Positions 7,856 to 14,733 of a DNA stretch of 64,000 nt are shown here, in pieces. Position 1 is the stretch's first letter. Every line of letters begins with the position of its first letter. The translations under genes and the position numbers were made by a program. Location: NCBI RefSeq assembly GCF_905220705.1, contig NZ_CAJNAT010000013.1, forward strand, positions 1 to 64,000, given 5' to 3'. The DNA comes from Paraburkholderia domus. Lineage in GTDB: Bacteria > Pseudomonadota > Gammaproteobacteria > Burkholderiales > Burkholderiaceae. The notes below the pieces were generated by a model that saw only the letters and a program-made list of their open reading frames with translations, had not been told where the DNA came from and made no database searches.

Positions 7856-9529
7856 TCACATATTCGGGTAGTTGGGACCGCCGCCGCCTTCAGGCGTCAC
7901 CCAGACGATATTCTGGGTCGGGTCCTTGATGTCGCAGGTCTTGCAGTGCACGCAGTTCTGCGCGTTGATCACGAGCCGCTCGCTGCCGTCATCGTTCTTC
8001 ACGAACTCATACACTGCGGCCGGGCAGTAGCGTGACTCCGGACCCGCATAGGTCTGCAGATTCACATTCACTGGCACCGAAGGATCTTTCAGCGTCAGGT
8101 GAGCCGGCTGGTTCTCTTCATGGTTGGTGTTCGAGATGAACACGGAAGAGAGCCGGTCGAACGTCAGTTTCCCATCCGGCTTCGGATAGACAATCGGCTT
8201 GCACTGCGACGCAGGCTTCAGCATCTCGTGATCGGAATGCTGGTGATGCAGCGTCCACGGCACGTTGCCGCCCAGCAGCTTCTGCTCGATGCCGACCATC
8301 AGCGTGCCGAGGTACAGGCCCTTGCTCATCCACTGCTTGAAATTGCGCGCGCGATGCAGTTCGGTATGCAGCCACGAGGTCTTGAACGACTCCGGATACG
8401 CCGTCAGCTCATCGCTGGTGCGGCCTGCCTGGACTGCCTCAAAAGCAGCCTCAGCGGCCAGCATGCCGGTCTTGATCGCCGCGTGCGAACCCTTGATCCG
8501 CGATGCGTTCAGGAAGCCCGCATCGTCACCCACCAGCGCGCCGCCCGGGAACACCAGCTTCGGCAGCGACAGCAGGCCGCCCGCGGTGATCGCCCGCGCG
8601 CCGTACGACACCCGCTTGCCACCTTCCAGAATCGCCCGGATCGCCGGATGTGTCTTGTAGCGCTGGAATTCCTCGAACGGTGACAGATACGGGTTCGTGT
8701 AGCCCAGGCCGACCACGAAGCCCACCACCACCTGGTTGTTGTCCATGTGATAGAGGAACGAGCCACCGTACGTGTCGTTCTCCAGCGGCCAGCCGGCGGT
8801 GTGCATCACCAGACCCGGCTTGTGCTTGGCCGGATCGATTTCCCACAGTTCCTTGATGCCGATGCCGTGAACCTGCGGATCAACGCCTTCGCGCAGCTTG
8901 AATTTGTCATTCAGTTGACGGCCCAGATGCCCGCGTGCGCCTTCGCAGAACAGCGTGTATTTCGCGTGCAATTCCATGCCGAGCTGGAAATTCTCGGTCG
9001 GCTCGCCATCCTTGCCGATGCCCAGATTACCGGTCGCGACGCCTTTGACCGAGCCATCGTCGTTGTACAAGATTTCAGCAGCCGGGAAGCCCGGAAAAAT
9101 CTCGACGCCCAGCGCTTCAGCCTGCTGACCCAGCCAGCGCGTGACATTCGCGAGGCTGATCACATAGTTGCCGTGGTTCTTGAAGTTATCCGGCAGCGCC
9201 CAGGTCGGCACGCTCTTCGACCCGGTTTCGGTCAGGAAGAGGAATTTGTCTTCGGTCACGTCGACCGTTAGCGGTGCACCTTTTTCCTTCCAGTCCGGGA
9301 TCAGTTCGGTGATGGCGCGCGGATCCATGACCGCGCCCGACAGGATATGCGCCCCGATCTCCGAGCCTTTTTCCAGTACGCACACGCCAAGCTCGACGCC
9401 TTTCCCAGCCGCCAACTGCTTCAGGCGGATCGCTGCGGACAGGCCAGCCGGGCCGCCGCCGACGATCACGACGTCGTATTCCATCGACTCGCGTGGACCG
9501 TACTGTTCAATGAGACTTGCGTCTGTCAC
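7856..9529 (-). CDS. Electron transfer flavoprotein-ubiquinone oxidoreductase
   Basis: A 557-residue membrane-associated FAD and 4Fe-4S protein that carries electrons from ETF, reduced by acyl-CoA dehydrogenases, to ubiquinone. The N-terminal dinucleotide-binding motif is DVVIVGGGPAGLSAAIRL at about 19-36. The C-terminal ferredoxin-like cluster has its cysteines in RYCPAAVYEF and NCVHCKTCDIKDPTQN, and the chain ends with the family tail GGGGPNYPNM. The start is GTG at 9529, chosen because it keeps the family leader LIEQYGPRESMEYDVV. An ATG inside that leader is less likely. It lies 17 bp after the acyl-CoA dehydrogenase and 61 bp before bktB, so the three are probably one transcript. Neither ETF subunit gene is in the window. 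Confidence 0.95.
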   Translation of the reverse strand: MTDASLIEQYGPRESMEYDVVIVGGGPAGLSAAIRLKQLAAGKGVELGVCVLEKGSEIGAHILSGAVMDPRAITELIPDWKEKGAPLTVDVTEDKFLFLTETGSKSVPTWALPDNFKNHGNYVISLANVTRWLGQQAEALGVEIFPGFPAAEILYNDDGSVKGVATGNLGIGKDGEPTENFQLGMELHAKYTLFCEGARGHLGRQLNDKFKLREGVDPQVHGIGIKELWEIDPAKHKPGLVMHTAGWPLENDTYGGSFLYHMDNNQVVVGFVVGLGYTNPYLSPFEEFQRYKTHPAIRAILEGGKRVSYGARAITAGGLLSLPKLVFPGGALVGDDAGFLNASRIKGSHAAIKTGMLAAEAAFEAVQAGRTSDELTAYPESFKTSWLHTELHRARNFKQWMSKGLYLGTLMVGIEQKLLGGNVPWTLHHQHSDHEMLKPASQCKPIVYPKPDGKLTFDRLSSVFISNTNHEENQPAHLTLKDPSVPVNVNLQTYAGPESRYCPAAVYEFVKNDDGSERLVINAQNCVHCKTCDIKDPTQNIVWVTPEGGGGPNYPNM

Positions 9530-9546
9530 GATGCGATGCCTTTTCT

Positions 9547-11349
9547 TTAGAACTGGTCTTCACTCAGCGCCAACATGCCTTCGTTGTTCTTCGCGCTGAC
9601 GATGGATGCCTCAAGCGCGACGGCTTGGGGCAGGACGTGATCGGCAAAGAAGTGAGCGGTTGCGATCTTCGAGTCGTAGAACGACTTATCTTCAGCGTGC
9701 TTCTCCTCAGCCACCAGCAGGGCACGTGCAAATTGCCAGCCCACCAGGACGATGCCAGCCAGCTTCAGGTAGGGCACACCGCCGGCAAATACCGCATTCG
9801 GATCGCTTTTGGCGTTGGCGAGCATGAATTCCACTGCGCTTGCAAGCGCCTCACGGCCTGTCGTGAGTCGCTTGTGCAGCGACCGGTACGCAGGGTTGGA
9901 GGAGAACGACGCACAGCCTTCCAGTTCACCCAGCGTTCGATCAATCTGGGCGAGGATTGCCTTTGCCACCGCGCCGCCGTCGCGCAGGGTTTTGCGCCCG
10001 ATCAGATCGTTCGCCTGAATCGCCGTGGTGCCTTCGTAGATCGTCAGGATGCGGGCATCGCGATAGTACTGGGCAGCGCCCGTCTCCTCAATGAAGCCCA
10101 TCCCGCCGTGCACCTGCACGCCCAGGCTCGCCACTTCGATCGAGAGTTCCGTGCTCCAGCCCTTCACAACTGGCACGAGATATTCGTAGATGGCCTGGTG
10201 TTCCGCCTGCACGGCTGCGTCCGCGTGGCGATGGGCGATGTCGCTATGCGCCGCTGCGACGTAGGCGAGCGCACGGGCGCCCTCGGTGAGCGCACGCATC
10301 GTCAGCAGCATGCGGCGCACGTCCGGGTGCTGGATGATCGCCACGGACTGTTTCGCGGAGCCATCCACCGGCCGGCTTTGCACGCGATCCTTCGCGTACG
10401 CAACGGCCTTCTGATACGCGCGTTCAGCAACGGCGATACCCTGCACACCCACGCCAAAGCGGGCCGCATTCATCATGATGAACATGTACTCGAGGCCGCG
10501 ATTCTCCTCGCCGATCAGTTGGCCGATCGCGCCACCATGATCGCCGAACTGCAGCACCGCGGTCGGGCTCGCCTTGATGCCGAGCTTGTGTTCGATCGAC
10601 ACGCAATGCACATCATTGCGCTCGCCCAGCGAACCGTCTTCGTTGACGAGGAACTTTGGTACGGCAAAGAGGGAGATGCCCTTGACGCCTTCGGGCGCAT
10701 TGGGCGTACGAGCCAGCACGAGATGGACGATGTTTTTCGCCATGTCGTGCTCGCCCCACGTGATAAAGATCTTGGTGCCGAACACGCGATACGTTCCGTC
10801 GCCTTGGGGCTCGGCGCGTGTGCGCACCAAGGCCAGATCCGAGCCGGCCTGGGGTTCGGTCAGGTTCATCGTTCCGGTCCATTCGCCGGAGATCAGCTTC
10901 GGTACATAAGCTTGCTTCTGCGCTTCCGTGCCGGCTGTCAGCAGCGCTTCAATTGCGCCGTCGGTCAGCAGCGGGCACAGGGCAAGCGACAGGTTGGCGG
11001 CGTTCAGCATTTCGATGCACGGTGTCGCCAGCAGTTTAGGCAGGCCCTGGCCACCGTATTCGACCGGATGCACGACACCTTGCCAACCACCTTCGCCGAA
11101 CTGGCGGAAGGCTTCCTTGAAACCCGGCGTGGCGACAACCTCGCCATCGCGCCAGGTACTCGGATTTTTGTCGCCTTCGAAATTCAACGGCGCAATCACG
11201 TCCGCGTTGAACTTCGCCGCTTCATCGAGCACTGCCTGCGCAGTGTCCGCAGTAGCGTCCTCGAAGCCCGGGAGCGCCGACACGCGATCGAGATGGGCAA
11301 GTTCATTGATGACAAACAGCATGTCCTTGACGGGCGCCGTATAGCTCAT
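9547..11349 (-). CDS. Acyl-CoA dehydrogenase (large, DmdC/C-terminal-domain type)
   Basis: A 600-residue flavoenzyme that introduces the alpha-beta double bond into an acyl-CoA. It opens MSYTAPVKDMLFVINELAHL, as in the roughly 600-residue Burkholderiales subgroup with an extra N-terminal extension and a C-terminal domain. The FAD/substrate core shows MNLTEPQAGSDLALVRT and FITWGEHDMAKN, and the helix ending YRDARILTIYEGTTAIQAND is the family signature. The start at 11349 was chosen over an in-frame upstream ATG because the fragmentary copy at 21155-21355 is conserved from this point. It is first in an operon with ETF-QO and bktB. Three AAATCGGC repeats sit about 100-140 bp upstream, and an AraC gene is the next gene upstream. 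Confidence 0.93.
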   Translation of the reverse strand: MSYTAPVKDMLFVINELAHLDRVSALPGFEDATADTAQAVLDEAAKFNADVIAPLNFEGDKNPSTWRDGEVVATPGFKEAFRQFGEGGWQGVVHPVEYGGQGLPKLLATPCIEMLNAANLSLALCPLLTDGAIEALLTAGTEAQKQAYVPKLISGEWTGTMNLTEPQAGSDLALVRTRAEPQGDGTYRVFGTKIFITWGEHDMAKNIVHLVLARTPNAPEGVKGISLFAVPKFLVNEDGSLGERNDVHCVSIEHKLGIKASPTAVLQFGDHGGAIGQLIGEENRGLEYMFIMMNAARFGVGVQGIAVAERAYQKAVAYAKDRVQSRPVDGSAKQSVAIIQHPDVRRMLLTMRALTEGARALAYVAAAHSDIAHRHADAAVQAEHQAIYEYLVPVVKGWSTELSIEVASLGVQVHGGMGFIEETGAAQYYRDARILTIYEGTTAIQANDLIGRKTLRDGGAVAKAILAQIDRTLGELEGCASFSSNPAYRSLHKRLTTGREALASAVEFMLANAKSDPNAVFAGGVPYLKLAGIVLVGWQFARALLVAEEKHAEDKSFYDSKIATAHFFADHVLPQAVALEASIVSAKNNEGMLALSEDQF

Positions 11350-11504
11350 GATGGATTTCCAGAAATGCAATCGAAGAGGGGACGCGGGCAGGGCAGGCAA
11401 GATGGCCCGGCACGGTAACAGTGAAGCGATCGTAGTCTCGATTGGGTGTAAATCGGCTACCTAAATCGGCCCATCTATTGACAAAATCGGCCACGACTTG
11501 CGAA
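11305..11504. repeat. Duplicated segment, intact copy (acyl-CoA dehydrogenase 5' end plus promoter region)
   Basis: These 200 bp match 21155-21355 in the same orientation, with about 83 percent identity by hand count and one single-base length difference. The segment covers the first 15 codons or so of the acyl-CoA dehydrogenase and about 155 bp upstream. The match includes noncoding sequence (TCTATTGACAAA and GGCCACGACTTGCGAA), which suggests a regulatory region copied with its gene. Confidence 0.8.
11450..11491. promoter_or_regulatory. Three direct repeats AAATCGGC, candidate AraC operator
   Basis: AAATCGGC occurs exactly at 11450-11457, 11463-11470 and 11484-11491, that is GCCGATTT three times when read in the direction of the acyl-CoA dehydrogenase. 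AraC-family proteins usually bind direct repeats, and an AraC gene lies just upstream. In the degenerate copy near 21303-21345 the same positions are partly mutated. The operator role is inferred. Confidence 0.5.
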
Positions 11505-11596
11505 TGAGACGAGCCGCGGATGCGCGTTTACCCCATTGCGCGGGTCAGCGGATCCGGATGCCGTTCGATAGTCCCGTGAGGCGGGTAGGGTCGCGC

Positions 11597-12643
11597 TCAG
11601 GGTTGCCGGCGGTACTCACCGGGCGTGCTGCCAGTCCAATGACGAAAGGCCCGATGAAAGGCGGTGGGTTCGTCAAAGCCGACATCACCCGCGATCGAGG
11701 CGATCGGGTCTTTGGTGCCGGTGAGTCGCTGGATCGCGATATCACGCCGCAGTTCGTCCTTCAGCGTTTGAAATGCGGTGTCCTCTGCGGCGAGGCGCCG
11801 GCATAACGTGCGCACCGAGCAGTGAAGACTCCGCGCGGCGTCTTCGACGGTCGGCACGTCCGGCAAACAGGAGGCAAGGTACTGTCTGATGCGGTGGCTC
11901 GTGAGCTGCTCGCTAAAGGAAACAAAAATCCAGTCCTCGGGTGCCCGTGCGAGAAATTTGCGCAAGTTCGTTTTGCGTTGGCGGATGGGCATGTCGAAAT
12001 ACGCGGCGCTGAAGCGCATCAGCGTTTGCTGGCAGTCGAAATGGACGGGTCCAGGGAACAGGTACAGATGATCCACCGTGTGCGGTGGACAGGAAAACGC
12101 GAACTCGACTTGCAGCAGGGGGATCTTCTGACCGATCAGCCACGATGCCACGCCGTGTGCGAGCTTTAGCATGAGCTGCTGCCCAAGCATGCTGACGGTG
12201 GACGCTGGATCAGGGTGAAGGGCCACGCATGCGACCAGGCCGTCCCTGCGCGATTCGAACCTGAAGTCATCGAGGACAATGTGAAAGAACTGCCCAAACC
12301 GATGCATGGCAATTTCCAGGTTGGGCGCATCGAGCAGGCTCAGGCAGAGAAACTTCAGTGTGCCGCTGCGCATCGGACGGGCGAAGATGCCCGGCATTTC
12401 ATCGTCGAATTCAATGGCGAGGGCACGGTATAAGGTCGAAAACTGTTCCTCTGTGACTCGCGCGCCCGGTTCGGTCAGAAGCGCGGGGGAGATGCTGGCT
12501 TCGTTCAGGTATTTGCCGACCAGATCCGGCCGTGCACCTGCGGCGGCAAGGAAACCGTTGACGAGTGAGATCGGGACGGTGGCGCTGGGCGATTGCATGG
12601 GCGTTGACGAGGCTCGTTGATGTCGGTTCACCACGTCAGCCAT
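11597..12643 (-). CDS. AraC-family transcriptional regulator (Arabinose_bd/OruR type)
   Basis: A 348-residue regulator. Residues about 25-210 form the ligand-binding-like N-terminal domain found in OruR/ArgR-type AraC proteins (GARPDLVGKYLNEASISPAL). The C-terminal 100 residues carry the double helix-turn-helix, ending SIAGDVGFDEPTAFHRAFRH and WTGSTPGEYRRQ. It is on the same strand as, and directly upstream of, the acyl-CoA dehydrogenase operon, separated by 247 bp that contain three AAATCGGC repeats. It is therefore the likely regulator of that operon. The inducer may be a fatty acid or a CoA derivative, but nothing in the sequence fixes this. The start ATG is at 12643. Confidence 0.9.
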   Translation of the reverse strand: MADVVNRHQRASSTPMQSPSATVPISLVNGFLAAAGARPDLVGKYLNEASISPALLTEPGARVTEEQFSTLYRALAIEFDDEMPGIFARPMRSGTLKFLCLSLLDAPNLEIAMHRFGQFFHIVLDDFRFESRRDGLVACVALHPDPASTVSMLGQQLMLKLAHGVASWLIGQKIPLLQVEFAFSCPPHTVDHLYLFPGPVHFDCQQTLMRFSAAYFDMPIRQRKTNLRKFLARAPEDWIFVSFSEQLTSHRIRQYLASCLPDVPTVEDAARSLHCSVRTLCRRLAAEDTAFQTLKDELRRDIAIQRLTGTKDPIASIAGDVGFDEPTAFHRAFRHWTGSTPGEYRRQP

Positions 12644-12682
12644 TGTACGGCACCGTTCAGACCAGGTAACCAGCCCGCCTGT

Positions 12683-12922
12683 CTACAGGTCAAAGTCCGT
12701 GACGCTCGCGAGGGCCGAGGGCGTATGCCAGTCCATCCAGTCGAAGTGTCTGGAACTTTCAGCCCACGCCCACGTTGCCTTTGGTATGCGCGTGGCCGGC
12801 GCTTCTGCTTGCGGCGCGTTACTTTCGTGCTCATTCTTGGCAATGGAGTGGAGGGCGGTTGCAGTTGAGTTCGCCTTCACTTCGTCCGGCTCGAGATTAG
12901 ACACAGTTGATTTGCAATGCAT
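12683..12922 (-). CDS. Possible small hypothetical protein
   Basis: A 79-codon frame beginning MHCKSTVSNLEPDEVKANST and ending in a Trp- and Asp-rich stretch (TWAWAESSRHFDWMDWHTPS). There is no signal peptide, no membrane segment and no motif I recognise. Codon choice is compatible with coding, but there is no clear ribosome site before the ATG and an equally long frame lies on the other strand. It sits in the 453-bp gap between the AraC gene and the BON gene. I keep it only as a candidate. Confidence 0.25.
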   Translation of the reverse strand: MHCKSTVSNLEPDEVKANSTATALHSIAKNEHESNAPQAEAPATRIPKATWAWAESSRHFDWMDWHTPSALASVTDFDL

Positions 12923-13044
12923 AATAAATTGAAAGGTAGGTGATTGGATAAAAACGTTCAGGCGTTGGCGCCGGTGTCACGTCGCGAACAGTGAAAGCCA
13001 TATCGCCCCGTGCCCCAGGAGGGGTTTCGAGGCATCGCGAGAGT

Positions 13045-13069
13045 CCACGGAATGGTTTCGATTCCGTGG
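13045..13069. terminator. Perfect 9-bp inverted repeat after the BON gene
   Basis: CCACGGAAT (13045-13053) and ATTCCGTGG (13061-13069) are exact reverse complements with a 7-base loop. The hairpin lies 27 bp past the stop codon of the minus-strand BON gene, so it may stop or stabilise its transcript. There is no T-run, so this is not a textbook intrinsic terminator. Confidence 0.45.
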
Positions 13070-13096
13070 GGCAAATGCGCACGCCCCGAAAGGAGA

Positions 13097-13471
13097 TTAC
13101 TGACCGAATGTCTGCTGAATCACGATCTGATTCTTGACCGATGTCACACCAGGGACCGCTTTCGCTACTGAGGCTGCTGCGTCGATCTGAGACGTGGCCG
13201 GCACGGTTCCGTAAAGGGTTACCGCGCCGCCCTTCGCTTTCACACTGATGTTTGCGGCGTCGATGCTCTTCTCTTTGGCAATCGCCGTGCGAACTTGTTT
13301 GGCCAGTTCGCGATTCGCCCGTTTAGCGGCTTTGGCATCGACTCCAGCCGATGCCGATTTTGCCGGTCCGGTTGAGGCAGCGGCTGTCTGGCTAGACTGA
13401 GCCCACGCGCTGATAGACGCCAGCGCGAACATTCCGCTAGCCGCCAACTTGAGTGCAGTTGCTTTTTTCAT
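13097..13471 (-). CDS. BON-domain secreted protein
   Basis: A 124-residue exported protein. The start ATG at 13471 is preceded by GGAGAT and gives a signal peptide (MKKATALKLAASGMFALASI) cut near SAWAQ. A low-complexity linker rich in Ala and Ser follows, and one BON domain fills about residues 50-120 (VRTAIAKEKSIDAANISVKA, GGAVTLYGTVPATSQIDAAA, VPGVTSVKNQIVI). BON domains bind phospholipid or surfaces and are typical of OsmY-like periplasmic stress proteins. The gene stands alone. Its neighbour is a USP-hemerythrin fusion, which also suggests a stress context. The exact role is unknown. Confidence 0.9.
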   Translation of the reverse strand: MKKATALKLAASGMFALASISAWAQSSQTAAASTGPAKSASAGVDAKAAKRANRELAKQVRTAIAKEKSIDAANISVKAKGGAVTLYGTVPATSQIDAAASVAKAVPGVTSVKNQIVIQQTFGQ

Positions 13472-13597
13472 CGATTTATCTCCAGTTTTATTGATTAAGT
13501 GTGATAGTCCGTTTTCCTGCAATTTCGAGTCGATTCGAGCATGAATCGACGTCTCCCTATCTTGCGTGCGCGCTGTCAGGCCCGTGGCCGATACGAG

Positions 13598-14530
13598 TCA
13601 GGGTTTCGCCGTGGTGGAATCCGCAGCCGTTGCGTCGAATGCCGCCGCGATTTCGTTCCAGTCCTCGTTTCGCAGATAGCGCCGCGCGGCCGGCAGTACC
13701 ACGCCTTCTTCCCGTCCCAGATGCTCCCATGTGAATTGCGCGTAAGCGCTTAGCGCCTGTTCAAGCCGCCCAGCTGGGACACCCGGTTCCGCGTCACGCT
13801 CGACAAGTTCGGTGAGTTCCTGGAGGAGTTGTATGTCGCGCTGATGCTGGCATTCGAGCTCATCAAGTTCGGCATCCGCAACGGACGTGCGCTCGCGCAG
13901 TCGTGGGAAAAACCGGGCCTCTTCCTTAAGACGATGCCGGCGTATCTGCAGATCGCGAATGCGCTTGACCGCCTCACGCATTGATATCGCTTCGGGCTCC
14001 TGGCCGGCGGCTCGTGCGGCGCGGGCCATGTCCAGCAGCGCATGGAGGGTATCGGCGATGGCGCGGTGTTCGTCGAGGAGTATGCCGATCGCGTGCGAGG
14101 TCGCAGGTCGCCGGTCAGCGGCGCATATCAGGACTGCCACGTTTCCCGCATCAGCGCCGTCCGACGCCGCAAACACGACGTCGCCCGCTTCGGCCAGCCG
14201 CTGGCCAGGGGTGATGCAAATCAGATCGCATCCAGATTTGACTGCCGCCGCGACGATGCTGTCGAACGACGTTTCGTTGCTGGGAGCGATGGACGAATAC
14301 GGCACGCCCTGCGCGCGCGCCGCGGCCTCGGCCCGCGCCAGCAGTTCCAAAGCACGCTCCCTGACGTCGCTTGCGCGCGAGTCCTGGCGGTGCAGTGCGG
14401 CAGCATGTTGGTACAGTATCGGCAGGAAGCTCACGCGCGCACCCATCGACTGGGCAAACGCGACTGCGTGACCGGTTGCTTCAATGCATGAACCAATGTC
14501 GCCCACAGGGACGAGAAAGTGCCGATACAT
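13598..14530 (-). CDS. Universal stress protein fused to a hemerythrin-like domain
   Basis: A 310-residue fusion. Residues 1 to about 145 have the fold order of a UspA domain (MYRHFLVPVGDIGSCIEATG at the start, then a CDLICITPG strand near the end of the domain). The canonical glycine-rich ATP loop is not obvious. Residues about 150-290 form an HHE/hemerythrin four-helix bundle with candidate iron ligands in LLDEHRAI, RRHRLKEEARFF, CQHQRDIQ and FTWEHLGREEGVV. This could sense or buffer oxygen or nitric oxide and iron stress. It is a single cytoplasmic gene with a weak ribosome site. The domain combination is uncommon. I am confident of the hemerythrin part and less so that the USP part binds nucleotide. 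Confidence 0.85.
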   Translation of the reverse strand: MYRHFLVPVGDIGSCIEATGHAVAFAQSMGARVSFLPILYQHAAALHRQDSRASDVRERALELLARAEAAARAQGVPYSSIAPSNETSFDSIVAAAVKSGCDLICITPGQRLAEAGDVVFAASDGADAGNVAVLICAADRRPATSHAIGILLDEHRAIADTLHALLDMARAARAAGQEPEAISMREAVKRIRDLQIRRHRLKEEARFFPRLRERTSVADAELDELECQHQRDIQLLQELTELVERDAEPGVPAGRLEQALSAYAQFTWEHLGREEGVVLPAARRYLRNEDWNEIAAAFDATAADSTTAKP

Positions 14531-14648
14531 GGTATCCCTTGTGCTGCATTCGACGTTTGCAGATCCTGCTGAGCAGTTGCAAGCTCATCTGCTGGCTTCG
14601 CATTGGAAGTCTGTTGGAACTCATCTTAGTCTGCGGTCGATTCGCTCA

Positions 14649-14669
14649 CCCCTCCCACGAAGGGAGGGG
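14649..14669. repeat. C-run/G-run hairpin element (copy B)
   Basis: CCCCTCCC (14649-14656) and GGGAGGGG (14662-14669) form an exact 8-bp stem with a 5-base loop. CTTCAGG follows, matching the tail of other copies. It lies about 65 bp upstream of the second LuxR-type regulator. The identical stem recurs at 17506-17526, after that regulator. Confidence 0.55.
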
Positions 14670-14733
14670 GCTTCAGGCGTTCGGGTGGTACGCTTGAACC
14701 TTCCCCTTATTTCGCTCCCTGCGGCAGCCGGCA

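Noticed and set aside
9517..11418. 633-codon plus-strand frame opposite the acyl-CoA dehydrogenase
   Set aside because: It mirrors a conserved flavoenzyme on the minus strand; high-GC codon bias leaves long open antisense frames. No ribosome site or known motif.
13045..13069. Possible tRNA T-arm because of a GGTTTCGATTCC stretch
   Set aside because: The surrounding sequence cannot form acceptor, D or anticodon arms. It is a simple 9-bp inverted repeat.
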